Shown: positions 12,440-23,873 of the stretch, piece after piece
Numbering within the stretch: the first letter of the stretch is position 1
Layout of the letters: every line of letters begins with the position of its first letter
Source: Brachionus koreanus
Taxonomy: Eukaryota > Rotifera > Eurotatoria > Ploima > Brachionidae
DNA length: 60,021 nucleotides
Assembly: GCA_016987375.1 (NCBI GenBank)
Contig: PJRA01000040.1
Span: 48,314 to 108,334, forward strand
Direction of reading: 5' to 3'
Translations under genes and position numbers: made by a program
The notes under the pieces: model-generated
What the model was told of the DNA's origin: nothing
Database searches by the model: none
Seen by the model: the letters and a program-made list of their open reading frames with translations, nothing else

Positions 12440-12545
12440 TCAATGTATGGTCTATATAAAGTTTAGTTTATTGAATAGATATTAATGGCACAATTTATGA
12501 CATACACCGTTGTTTACACTTCTATGTCTGTGAATTACTTTATAT
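12440..12545 (-). repeat. Dispersed 3'-tail repeat, second copy
   Basis: The reverse complement matches 6251-6345: ATATAAAGTAATTCA, then a CATAG block, an ACGGTxTATGTCAT block, AATTGTGCCAT and ATTCAATAAACTAAACT. It is the same 3' terminus as the insertion in the VPS8 intron, here without an obvious element body. Confidence 0.6.
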
Positions 12546-13093
12546 AATTTTTTAATTGAGTCTAATGATTAAATGAAAAAACAGAAAAAATAAAAAAAAA
12601 TTAGGAACAGTTTTGCCTTGGTTGATTGTTTAGCTGCCTGTGTAGACGCTTTAGTTCTTAATTTTAAGAAGACACCTTTCAGAATGCTTTTTGTTTCTAG
12701 CTCTTCTTCTTTGTCTTCTTTGGTAAACTTTTCATTCTTTGGCGTCCCTTGCAATACATTGTTCTTTTAGGGCGTAACCAAATTTTGGTCTGGATTTTCG
12801 TTCAGATTGGCAATAATAAATTTGTTAAACAGAGAAAATATCCAAAATTGATAATTAATATTTTGGCGCTAGAAAATCTAAATTTAACGTGCAAGATATA
12901 TCAATTAGCTGTTTCAAATTAACTAAAATAAATTCAAATAAGCAACAACTATACCAAATTCAATCAGCTTACTTTTGAATAAGTCTTTTTTGCGATATAT
13001 TAATGAATCTTGAATCATTCGCAATACATCAACTTTTTAAACTAACTTTTTTTAGTATCACAGTAATTCATTAACCCAAATACAACTCTTTAA

Positions 13094-13275
13094 CGCTTAT
13101 TTGTCCAAAACTGGGTCAAAAATGACCCGAGCAAATAAATAGCGTTAAAAACCGCAAATACTTTCCTATAAAATAGAATTGATTGATAATGGATTTGTAT
13201 GCAAAAATCATTCAGATCATACAAGAACCGTTATTTGACGTTTGGGTTATTTTTTTGGTTTTGGACGGATAAGTG
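13094..13275. mobile_element. TTAA-flanked MITE, piggyBac type
   Basis: A 182-bp element has inverted ends (CGCTTATTTGTCCAAAAC at the left; GTTTTGGACGGATAAGTG at the right) and is flanked by TTAA on both sides (13090-13093 and 13276-13279). Just inside the left end is the near palindrome GGGTCAAAAATGACCC. No coding sequence. TTAA flanks point to mobilisation by a piggyBac-type transposase; its ends differ from those of the element at 647-1260. Confidence 0.65.
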
Positions 13276-13680
13276 TTAAGCTCTTATTTTCTCTATCTGA
13301 TTGAATATGTTATTCCTCTTTACAAAAAAATACTAAATAGAAAATTTTTAATCAAAATATTTATCATATTTTTAAAGACAATTTAAAAACACTTTGTTCT
13401 AAAGCTGAATTGCATATTTCATTTTCATTTCAACAGAATAAATTAATACACGTACTCAAAAATTGCAATCGCGAATTTTCTTTTTTAAACTCTTCATTTT
13501 GAACATAGCATATTTTGTGTTTAAAATTGAAATATCAACTTGTTTGTGTCTTATAAACACTTTATTTGAAATTATTAATGATGATGTGGATTCATAACTA
13601 GAACTTGTTTAACATTCTTATTTTCATATAATTAGATACATTAAATAGAAGTTTAAATTTTTTTATATTTAGATACTGAT

Positions 13681-16600
13681 ATGATAAACCCGACGGAGCA
13701 AAATCCAGCTTTGTCTAAATCGACGCTTAACTCGGCTTCTTTAAGCAAAGCGCTTACAAAACCACCGACTTTGAGTTCTTTACTAACTCATAATGCACCA
13801 AAAATTATGAACGGCTCTTTGTCTACTGCGAACAGCTCTCTAAATCCTTCTCCATCTATCATACAACAGCAATCACAACCTATTGTCGGCTCCAATTTGA
13901 TAGCTCAATCTAAAAAATCATTAGAGCTTACTTCACAATCGTTAAACAATTCATTTCAAAATTTATCTGTCAATAATCCAAATAGTCAGTTGCCATCGAC
14001 TTCGACTCTTTTTCAAAATTTACCACCACAAAATTTAAATAAAAGCTTGCCTCATTTATCAACTCAAAATGTACAACCGAACGTTTCAAATCTTCAGCAT
14101 CAATCTATAAATTCAGTCAATAACACTACAACTCAAATGAATATGCATTTAAATTCATTGCAAGCATCATCATATGCTTCTCTTAGTCAACCACAATTCA
14201 GTCAACCTACAATTAACATGCCATCACGAAATCAATCTACTGGACCAACAATTTCTGCTCCAATATCAACAGCAACATCTCAAGTTAAGGATGCTCCTAC
14301 GTTAGGACATTCGACAAGCATTTATCAGCCTTCAAACTCGGTTGACATAGCACAAAAAACTACGCTACCCGAAGCATCTTTAAGTGATTATCCTCAACGA
14401 TCTTTTGCAAGCGGGCAAGCAACAGAACAAGGTCCACCAACTGTTCCTAATTATATGCCTCAAAAAATTGTTCCTCCGTTGGGTCCTCCTGTTTCGATTC
14501 CAGCTCCCTCAATGAGAGCCCAAAATCTAAATTCAGCTCCTCTGATGGGGCCACCAATTCTGAATTCAACTCCTCCAATGGGGCCACCAATTCTGAATTC
14601 AGCTCCTCCGATGGGGCCACCAATTCTGAATTCAGCTCCTCCGATGGGGCCACCAATTCCGAATTCAGCTCCTCCGATGGGGCCACCAATTCCGAATTCA
14701 GCTCCTCCAATGGGGCTCCCAAATCAATCGCAATCTGCTGCTTATTCAGGTCCACCAGCATCTTTTTCACAACCTATGTCTTCTGTTGAACCTTCAAATT
14801 ATGCATCCGTTAGTTCTGTTTCACAAGCTCCAATTTTATCATCGTCTCAATTTAATAGTAAAATAAGGCCACAAGCTCAACAGGGACAATCGATTCCTCC
14901 ATTAAATATAAGCCAGCAGAATACGAATTCGTTGAACAACCGCAGTCTAATGACACAACATGAGCAACAGCACAATCAGCTTCTTCAATATCAACAATTA
15001 AACAATATTCAAATGAGAAGTCAGCCAAATGCTATAGATATTTTAAGAGAGAAGAAACTAGTCCATGCATTCGAAGATGAAGATAATGACATACCAAGAC
15101 CTTTGTTTCCACATGACTTTTACACACAAGTTAATTGTCATGCAGATACAATACGATGCACTTTATCAAGCATACCTGAAACTCAACAATTGCTACAAAA
15201 ATCACGTTTACCTTTAGGATTGTTGATACATCCTTTTAAAGATTTGGAGAGCCTTAAAGTTGTTCAAAGTTCGATAATCGTAAGATGCCGTAATTGTAGA
15301 AGTTATATTAACCCATATGTAAATTTTCTGGACAACTCTAAATGGAGATGCAATCTTTGCTATTCAATTAATGATCGTAAGTTTAATTTTGATGACAAAT
15401 TTTTCTTAAATAAAAACATAGAATGATTTGATATTTTAAAATATCAATAAAATGAAATTCTATGAAAAAAAAAAAATGTTTTATTTTTAAAATATTTTTA
15501 GTGAAAAAAAAAAATTTTTTTATTTATTTGATTCTTTTTTTCATATATTTAACCTAGTCCCGGAAGAATTTCTATTTGATCCAGTGACAAGATCATATGG
15601 CGATCCGTCAAAGCGTCCCGAAATAAATTCGTCTACAATTGAATTTATTGCACCGCCAGAATACACACTGCGACCGCCGCCACCAGCCATGTACTTGTAT
15701 CTATTGGACGTATCGCATAACGCAATTAACACAGGCTATTTGAGATATTTTTGTGAAACAGTTATCGAAAGCTTAGACAAAATACCAGGTGATTCGAGAG
15801 CTCAAATAGGATTCATAACTTACAACAATTCAGTTCATTTTTACAATTTATCAGACTCAACATCACAATCTAAAATGTTTGTCTGTCCGGACTTGGAAGA
15901 CATTCAACTGCCAATGCCGGACGGCTTGATGGCAAACTTAAACGAAAAACGAGAAAGCATTCAATCATTTTTAGAGACTTTACCTTCTTTATTCTCGGAT
16001 ACTTACGACACCGACTCAGCGCTAGGAGCGGCTTTGACAGTCGGCTATCAGCTTCTAAAGCCTACTGGCGGACGAATGACTATAATGCAAACTTGCTTAC
16101 CAAATATCGGACTAGGTGCTCTCAAACAAAGAGAAGAAAATATAGACAAAGAATCGAGCAATATGGCACCTCAGACCGATTTTTATAAAAAATTTGCACT
16201 CGATTGTGCCGGAGTTCAAATAGCTGTTGATCTTTTCATGTTCAATTCGCTAAATTCTGACTTGGCCACTCTTTCATGTGTGTCAAAATATTGTGGTGGA
16301 GAAATAAAGTACTATCCTGGCTTTCATCCTGAACACCATCCCGAACAAATAAACAAATTTTGCATGGATTTTAAACGCTATTTAACTAGAAAGATAGGCT
16401 TCGAAGCAGTTATGCGAATAAGATGTACTCGCGGTTTGGCAATTCATACTTTTCATGGAAATTTTTTTGTTCGTTCGACCGATTTACTAGCCTTGCCAAA
16501 CGTAAATCCAGATGCCGGTTTTGGCATGCAAGTTAACATAGAAGAATCGTTGTCTGACATTGCGAATGTTTGCTTTCAAGCGGCTGTTTTATACACGTCA

Positions 16601-19600
16601 AGTAAGAGTGAGCGGCGAATTAGAATTCACACATTTTGCTTGCCTGTGACAAAAAACATGAATGAAATAGTGAATGGCGCTGATCAAGAAGCTATTGTCG
16701 GTCTTATATCAAAAATGGCAGTGGATCGAACGGCTTTGAATTCGCTTAAAGACGCCAGAGATGCGATGATTAATGTGGCGATCGACTATTTACAAGCATA
16801 TAGACACCATGTAACATCTTCTCGTCCTGGCTCTTTAATTTCACCCTATTCACTCAGACTGATACCAACATTTGTCTTAGCTCTAATGAAAAATGAAGCG
16901 TTCAAATTCGGATCTATTAAAATGGATGATAGGGTATATGCGATGAATTTGTGCAAGACCCTACCACTTAGATATCTGATGCTAACCATTTATCCTAATT
17001 TATATGCTATTCATAATTTGGACGATAAAGTAAGTTAGTTTTAATTAATTTTAATAGGAAATTTGTTTCAAATATAATAAGTTTTTACTCAACATATAAA
17101 AAAAAAAGATATAAATAGTTTATCACATTTTATCACACACACACACACACAAATCAAAATCTTTTTAACATTAATAATTTCAAAACAAAATTTTTGGCCG
17201 AATCGTTCGATTCAGACCTTTCGAATTATTTGTGCGTATCACTGCTTTTGCCAGGTATGAAAGTGAAAGATTGTTTCTCACAACGGCTGCAGTTGTTGGC
17301 TGATTGATAAAAAAATCGTTTTTCTGTTTCAATGAGTTAATTTTCAATTACATTGACATTTACATTCTTTTTTATTTTTAGAGATTTTTTGTGAAGACTA
17401 GGTAGACCCGATAGAAAAGGAATATAATTATCACCTATAAAATTATTTTAATGCATAAATAAAACAAAAATACTGAAGTAAGAAGCAATTTTATTTATTG
17501 ACATTTAAAACCGTAAATTTGAAGATACAACCCCGGGGGTAGAAATCGTAAATTCAGTTTTATTCCGGGCATTAAACATGTGTATTGAATATTTTTCAAA
17601 TAAAGTTTTAAGGCCGGATTAAAACTGAATTTTCGTTTTCAGTGAGTCATTAAATGTGCAAAAATTTTCTTTTTTTTTTAAATAAATAAATTGAATTTTT
17701 TTTATTCAAAAAATTTCTTCTCGGATTTGATGTGTGCTTTAAAATTGAATTTTTAATATTTAATGCATGCATATAGTTCAAAAAATTACAATTTACCTTA
17801 TATTACGTTCACCACAACGAACGGAGTTAAGCTTAAGAGACACAACAAATTTACTTTATTTAAACCAAATAAAAATTCTAACCGGATCTCAAACCAATAG
17901 TAATGAAAACGAAGATCAATTTGTCGAGTTTCAGTTAAATACACAAACAGTTTCAATATCACCATCGACGACAAATAAACGAAAAACTTCTGATACTGGA
18001 CTTGAACTACGAGTTAAATTAAAAAAATAATTAACGATTTAAAAAAAATGAATTAATACTTTATTTGAACTTATTATTGGTTTAAATAATAAAAGAAATA
18101 GTTTAAATTCACAGATGCCTCTCTTTAGAATGTCTTTTTGTTCTTACTTCCTAGTTTTCTTTCCTCTTCCAGCTCAGGTTCAGTATCAGAAGTTTTTCGT
18201 TTATTTGTCGTCGATGGTGATATCGAAACTGTTGGTGTTAGGGGTAAAAAAAAAAATTAATTTTTGCACATTTAATGACTCACTAAAAACGAAAATTCAG
18301 TTTTTATCCGGCCTTAGAACTATATTTGAAAAATATTCAATACACATGTTTAATGCCCGGAATAAAACCGAATTTACTGTTTCTACCTCAGGGAAATGAC
18401 TCGCGAGTTTACGGTAATAGGAATAAAAATAATAGTTAATAATCTACGATCAATTTAGTTTAACCAAATTAACAAAGCAGAATGATTAACGTAATCCCGC
18501 TATAGTAGACTTTTCATACCAACTTATTGAATTGATTGATCTAATAATAATAATAATAATAAAAATAATAATAGTTAATATTCTACGGTCAAGTTTAGTT
18601 TAACTAAACTGACAAAGCTTTCAAGCAAGTTGGTTACACAGGATTTACCACGCATAAATCCATGTTGATGAATAGAAAGTAATTTGTGTTCCGATAAATG
18701 CATTACCATTTCATCTCTTATTAGCTTCTCCATTATTTTTATTAATATCGATAAAAGCGATCTTCTTTTTTTATTTTATTTTTCACATATATTAATTTTA
18801 AAAATCTAATTTCCAATTTTGCATATATTTATTATTTAGTTTGTTTGTTTTTCTTATTCTTTGTTTTAGTTATTTTTTTTTTATTCATTTATTTTAAACC
18901 TTTCGAATCTACGTTTATAAGACAAACAGTCAATAGCAGGAAAAAACTCCAAAAAGTAACAAGATTTTAATATTGTGTAAATTGAAGCAAATACGAAAAA
19001 AAATTTGTATATTATAACTGTTTATCTAAGTCATTAAATAACATTTTTCTACCATTTCTAGATGGTCTGATTCTAATCAAAAATTAGTTTGTTTTAATTA
19101 TCAACTAAAATTGTTTCAATTTATTTAATTTGTTACCAATAAATAAATAATGAACGAATCTGTTTTAATTACATTTTAAACTTTTTATGAATTATAATGT
19201 TATTGTTAATTAAAAAAAAAACAACTTATTTTTGTTTTTTAAATATATATGCGGATAAAAAACTTAATAATATTAAAAACCTATAAGATTAGAATTAAAA
19301 GAATGAGTTAAATTTTTAGAAAGGTTAGACACGTAAAATTTAATTTATTCTGAGTTTTTTTTGATAATTAGTTTCGAATAAAACACTAAATAAAATGTGT
19401 CCAAATAAATAAAATTAATGTTTTCAATTCTTCTAGAAAGTGATTACAGATCCTGATGAAGGAGATGTTTGTATTCCGCCGAGAATGCAATTGTCTTCGG
19501 AAAACATCGACAGACATGGTTTGTATTTAATGGACTGTGGTGAAGCAATTTATATGTGGGTGGGCCGTTCAATTAGTGATATTTATTTACAAGAAGTTTT

Positions 19601-19966
19601 TAATGTTAAATCGTTTGCCGAATTGCCAGAAGTTATGGTAAAATAAGCTTCTGTTTAAAATTGCTGTTTAAATTTAATAAAATATTTTCAAGTATGAGCT
19701 GCCTGATTTGGAGAATGAATTATCCGAAAAAGTACGACAATTTATTGCGTACCTTTACGACATTAGGCCTTTCGGTCTAAAATTCTTATGCTTCAAGTAA
19801 GATTCAGTTATAAATCTAATCAAAATATTTTCATTTTTATTTTTTTTTAAGGGAAGGCAGTCATCAAAGTAGTTTGTTTTTTCAACATTTGCATGATGAC
19901 AAGACACAAAATTCGATTTCCTATTTCGAGTTTTTGAAACACTTGAGTGATCAATTGAACAACTAA
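13681..19966 (+). CDS. SEC24: SEC24 (A/B type), COPII cargo-binding subunit
   Basis: Five exons: 13681-15376, 15558-17029, 19437-19637, 19693-19796 and 19852-19966. All junctions use GT..AG and keep frame, giving 1,195 aa, a typical SEC24 length. The N-terminal 470 residues are Ser/Gln/Pro-rich with six near-identical 12-residue repeats (NSAPPMGPPI) at 14533-14715. The zinc finger (CRNC and CNLC, about residues 538-560) spans the first intron's upstream side. It is followed by the trunk (APPEYTLRPPPPAMYLYLLD), beta-barrel, helical and gelsolin-like segments. The trunk matches SEC24A/B better than C/D. SEC24 pairs with SEC23 on ER exit sites and selects cargo. An acceptor-like TTTATATTTAG lies just upstream of the start, so a 5' untranslated exon is likely. 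Confidence 0.93.
17523..18405. mobile_element. Foldback element in SEC24 intron 2
   Basis: Two arms are inverted copies. The outer blocks 17523-17670 and 18252-18400 share about 140 bases (for example GGGCATTAAACATGTGTATT and its complement). The inner blocks 17941-18000 and 18184-18245 share about 60 bases. The inner arms encode the same peptide (SISPSTTNKRKTSDT), read on plus in the left arm and on minus in the right arm. The left arm has an extra 270 bases between outer and inner blocks that are absent from the right arm. The layout suggests a transposon with long inverted ends that captured or kept a piece of coding sequence. Confidence 0.65.
18541..18572. repeat. (ATA)n microsatellite
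   Basis: A run of about nine AAT/ATA trinucleotides sits beside the LINE fragment at 18593. It may be the decayed tail of that element. Confidence 0.6.
18593..18760 (-). mobile_element. LINE reverse-transcriptase fragment
   Basis: The minus strand reads, in one frame, RSLLSILIKIMEKLIRDEM followed by HQHGFMRGKSCVTNLLES. These are the fingers-region motifs of CR1/Jockey-type reverse transcriptases. Only about 56 codons are left; neither the YADD core nor the endonuclease is present. Confidence 0.75.
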
Positions 19967-20507
19967 GAGGTCCCAAAAAATCTTTAAATTAATTGTACAG
20001 CTTTTTAGGACTCTTATTACGCCGACATGTTCACACAAAAAGCCATTTTTTTTCTAAATATTATTTTGAACGTATCGCTTTTTTCGTCAAATTTCTATTT
20101 TAGTCTTTTATACATTTGGGTTATTTGAAATAAAAAAAATAAATGCATGAGTCTTTTATATAATTTATATTTATTAATAAATTAAAATATTTATGAATTT
20201 TTATTAAAAATAGCAATAAATTCAAAAAAGTAATTCCATTTTCTTCAGACAAGGCTGAAAATCATCACATCTTTTTCTAGTTTATTTGAAAGCTGTTAGA
20301 TCAAATAATCAAATAAATAATTTTTTTGATTCACATCTCTAATATGGGTAATTAAAACTTAGATGTTCAGTTACTTATATTTAAAAAAAAAACAATTTCA
20401 CATCTAAAATAAAATTTGAATCTTTAAAAGACAGTCGAGAAGGTTTTAAAGTCGTTTAATTTTAAAATAAATAAATGAATATTTTTGATTTAAAGTAAGA
20501 TTTATTT
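19967..20507. other. Convergent 3' intergenic region
   Basis: The SEC24 3' flank (+) and the 3' flank of the chitin-binding protein gene (-) meet here. A minus-strand AATAAA lies about 10 bases past the latter's stop (near 20498-20503). No other feature is seen. Confidence 0.5.
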
Positions 20508-22319
20508 TTAACAAGAAACATTTTGGGGATAATTGCAAACCTTAATTGAATTATCAAATAACAAATTTGCTGGACAGTTCATGATATATAGGATACCATT
20601 TGAACATCGTCTAAATCTTCTACAATCACCTGGAACGGCTGTTAAATCTATAGAAATATCACATGAGCCATTTGTAGTCATTATTTCAGTTGTTGTCTCT
20701 TGTGTCGTATATTCACTAGTTGTCTTTACTTCCTTTTTGGCTGATGTTGTCTGAGATGAATAAATATTTTTTTCATCATCTTCTTTATCTATTTCAACTT
20801 CCTTACCAATAATGTTTACGTGAACAACATTGCTGAATGTATTATCAGATTTAAAACTATTCGAATTTCCATATTTAGCATTTTTTTCATAATTTTGATT
20901 ATCATTTTTGTATGTATTTTCATATTTTTTATCAACTTTTGCACTACTTTCATATCCATCACTATTGTATTTATTTTCTTTTTGATTTTTTTTTCCATAT
21001 TCATTTTCATTTGAATAACTAGGTTCTATGTTATTTTTGTTATAATATTTTTTGTTCTCAGACTCTTTACTGTAGTATTTATTTTTGTCATTATATTTAG
21101 TTTTTCCATCTAAAACTTTGTATCTATTATTTTTATTGTATTTTTTGTACTTAGATTCATTGCTGTATTCTTCGTTATATTGATCTTTTCGTTTTTCTTC
21201 ATATGATTGATCGTACTCATAATTTGGTTCAATATATTTCTTTTTGTATTCATTTCCATCATATCTATCATATTTACCTTTTTCATTTGAGCTGTGAGAA
21301 TTTTTATCATAATGAAAATCAGAATCATATGGTTTACCCTTATAATTCTTTATATAGTATTTACCATTATTAGAATTATATTTGCCATCATAGCTTCCTT
21401 TATATTCTTCTCTATTCTTATTATAATATTTTTCTTTGTCATATTTTGGACCATAACCATGATCTCTGTCATAATTATTATTATAGCCCTTTGGATACTC
21501 TTTATTGTAACCATTTCCATCATATTTGCCATTATAGTTTGCCTTATAGTAATCATGATCTCTGTCATAGTTATTATTATAGCCCTTTGGATATTCTTTA
21601 TTATAACCATTTTTATCATAGTTTCCATTATAACTTGCTTTATATTCTTCTCTATTCTTATTATAATATTTTTCTTTGTCATATTTTGGACCATAACCAT
21701 GATCTCTGTCATAGTTATCATTATAGCCCTTTGTATATTCTTTATTATAATCATTTTTATCATAGTTTCCATTATAGTTTGCTTTATAATTATCATGATC
21801 TCTGTCATAGTTTTCATAGTTTTCTCTGTCATAGGTATAATGATGATGATTATATTCATTATTATGATTATCTTTATAATAAGGCCCGTATTTTGGATAG
21901 TCATTGCCAACTTCGTAATCTTCAACATAATCATATCTATTAAATTTGTAGCCATTCTCATATGCATTATTATTTGATCCATAATTATTTTTTGCGTAAT
22001 CATCATTATATTTGTAAGCATGACCATGATTTGAGTATTCACCAGAATCTTTTTTGTCATATCCATCATATTTATCATAAGGCTTTTCATATTTAGGTTC
22101 ATAATAATTATCAATAGTATACATGTATTCTGGAATATATCCATATTGATCAAACACATCTTTGAAACTTATGTCATACATTTCACCTGTATATTCATTG
22201 GGCAAGTTTCTCTTGTTGTTATCTATTAATGATCCTGATGAATTAGAACTAAGAGTTTTATTCCCAACACATTGACAATAATCAACAACTAAATTGAAAA
22301 TTATGATTAACAAAATCAT
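20508..22319 (-). CDS. Secreted Tyr/Asn/Lys-rich protein with chitin-binding domain
   Basis: A single-exon gene of 603 aa. The N terminus (MILLIIIFNLVVDYCQC) is a signal peptide. Residues about 45-500 are low-complexity, dominated by Tyr, Asn, Lys, Asp, Gly and Glu, with internal repeats around residues 170-330 (units built on NYNGNYDKN, NKEYPKGYN and NYDRDHGYGPKYDKEKYY). The C terminus (about residues 555-603) is a peritrophin-A type chitin-binding domain (CBM14) with six cysteines: CDIS, CRRFRRC, NCP, VCNYP and a final C. Such proteins bind chitin in extracellular matrices, peritrophic membranes or cuticles. Tyr-rich repeats would allow cross-linking, but this is inference. The repeats are imperfect at the DNA level, so unequal crossing-over probably shaped the length. 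I do not recognise an orthologue. Confidence 0.85.
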   Translation of the reverse strand: MILLIIIFNLVVDYCQCVGNKTLSSNSSGSLIDNNKRNLPNEYTGEMYDISFKDVFDQYGYIPEYMYTIDNYYEPKYEKPYDKYDGYDKKDSGEYSNHGHAYKYNDDYAKNNYGSNNNAYENGYKFNRYDYVEDYEVGNDYPKYGPYYKDNHNNEYNHHHYTYDRENYENYDRDHDNYKANYNGNYDKNDYNKEYTKGYNDNYDRDHGYGPKYDKEKYYNKNREEYKASYNGNYDKNGYNKEYPKGYNNNYDRDHDYYKANYNGKYDGNGYNKEYPKGYNNNYDRDHGYGPKYDKEKYYNKNREEYKGSYDGKYNSNNGKYYIKNYKGKPYDSDFHYDKNSHSSNEKGKYDRYDGNEYKKKYIEPNYEYDQSYEEKRKDQYNEEYSNESKYKKYNKNNRYKVLDGKTKYNDKNKYYSKESENKKYYNKNNIEPSYSNENEYGKKNQKENKYNSDGYESSAKVDKKYENTYKNDNQNYEKNAKYGNSNSFKSDNTFSNVVHVNIIGKEVEIDKEDDEKNIYSSQTTSAKKEVKTTSEYTTQETTTEIMTTNGSCDISIDLTAVPGDCRRFRRCSNGILYIMNCPANLLFDNSIKVCNYPQNVSC

Positions 22320-23873
22320 TTTTGATAGCTTTCATCGAAAAAAAATTTTATTAGGCTTTTATAATACATCAAGTATCAACATAAGAGTTTAAATTATGTT
22401 TAAGTGACAAACCAACATTGGGATAATCACGCCGGAAGACTAATTATTTACGATGTAAATTTCATATCTCGTTAATTTATAAGGGTTAATTTAATTTTAT
22501 GGTTTCGATTTAATTTTAAATAAAGCTATCTAAAGTTAATATGTTCTGTGATTAATGTCATGAATTTATATTTTGCACCCTTAAATTTTATATTTTCAAA
22601 TTTATATCAATTTAAAAACCAGAACAAAAATCAAATTTTAGAAACTGAATATTTCAGTTATGCTTAAAAAAGATTATTTTTTATTATCGCTAAATTGTTT
22701 TAAATATTTTTGAAAAGGTTATTTATTAATCAATACATCTAAAAATGTTAATCAGCTTTTTTTTCTTGATTTAAATGGAATATCGTCTGTTGAATGAATT
22801 TCAAATCCTTTTTTACTTTTTTTTGGTTCAACTTATTTTATATTTTTCTCAACTGATACATTATCTGATACATTATCTGCTTCAATTTGGATCTGTGAAG
22901 GTATTGAAAACTTTGAAAAACTATAAAACATGCTATTAAATTAATATCATATAGAGAATTAAATGATAAAAAATTTTAAAAAAATTATTTTTTAAGCTTT
23001 TGAATAAGAATTCAGTTCCTCTAATTTTAAAGGTACTCACTTCTGGCTATGCCTCTACGACCACTATGTATTCTCCCAATTATCTCTTGTAAAATTTAGG
23101 GGAAGTGAAGAATACCAAGATTTAAAGTATTTTTGAAGGAATTCTTAATAATTTTTGAAATTTAAACAAATTAAATCACAATCTCTTATTTCGATTGAAT
23201 TATTGTTTGTGTGCTAATTTTCTTAAGCTTTGTTAAAAAAAATATTGTTTTTTCACCCATGTGCTTGGTAGTACTTCTTTTTTTCTTTTTGGTTAAACTA
23301 AATAATTTATTATTTTACTTTATTGAAAAATTATTTTTAATAAAAAAAAAATTAACAATTTATATGAGGTAAAAATGTTTATTTTTTTGAAAAAATTAAT
23401 TATCAAATATCTTGTTCTATAATATTTTTAACAAATTTTTAGCCTTCTATTCTTCTATTTAAAATTTATTTACATGATTTCAAAACATTTATATTAATAA
23501 AAAATCAAGATTTAAATGAAAGCATTTGATCAGACGTCTCACTATGGCATCATAGAAAAATCACTGGGATTAAAATTAAAAGCTTTTTAAGCAACCTATA
23601 AAGAAAATTCTTTTTTCAATTCGAGATTTAAAATAAATAAATCCAAAACATGCTATCCAGTCTGAATAGTCTAGATCAGATCGCAAGTCAATGATGCAAT
23701 TACTAGTCAACATAAGATTTTAATTGAAATTTTTAATTGAAACAAGCGCTTTTATAAAAAATTAAATTTTGTTAAAAAACTAAGAAAGCTAAAAGCGCAC
23801 ATTTTAATTTAATTAAAACATTTATAAATCATAATTATCAGAAATGTAAAAAACATAGAATAAATAAAAAAAA
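22320..23873. other. Intergenic region between divergent genes
   Basis: This holds the likely promoters of the chitin-binding protein gene (-) and the MACPF/EGF gene (+). Two weak coding-like scraps occur on the minus strand. One is at about 22753-22905, with IQIEADNVSDNVSVEKN, a stop, then FEIHSTDDIPFKSRKKS. The other is at about 23033-23100, with LQEIIGRIHSGRRGIARS ending at a donor-like GTGAGT. Both look like remnants of mobile-element proteins, but neither can be assigned. Confidence 0.35.

Noticed and set aside
17140..17152. (AC)n run in the SEC24 intron
   Set aside because: A very short dinucleotide repeat, expected by chance in this kind of sequence.
20533..22159. Long open frames antisense or shifted within the chitin-binding protein gene (up to about 269 codons)
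   Set aside because: They are Ile/Met/Phe-rich shadows produced by the repetitive TAT/AAT/AAA codons of the real minus-strand gene, without any domain or signal.
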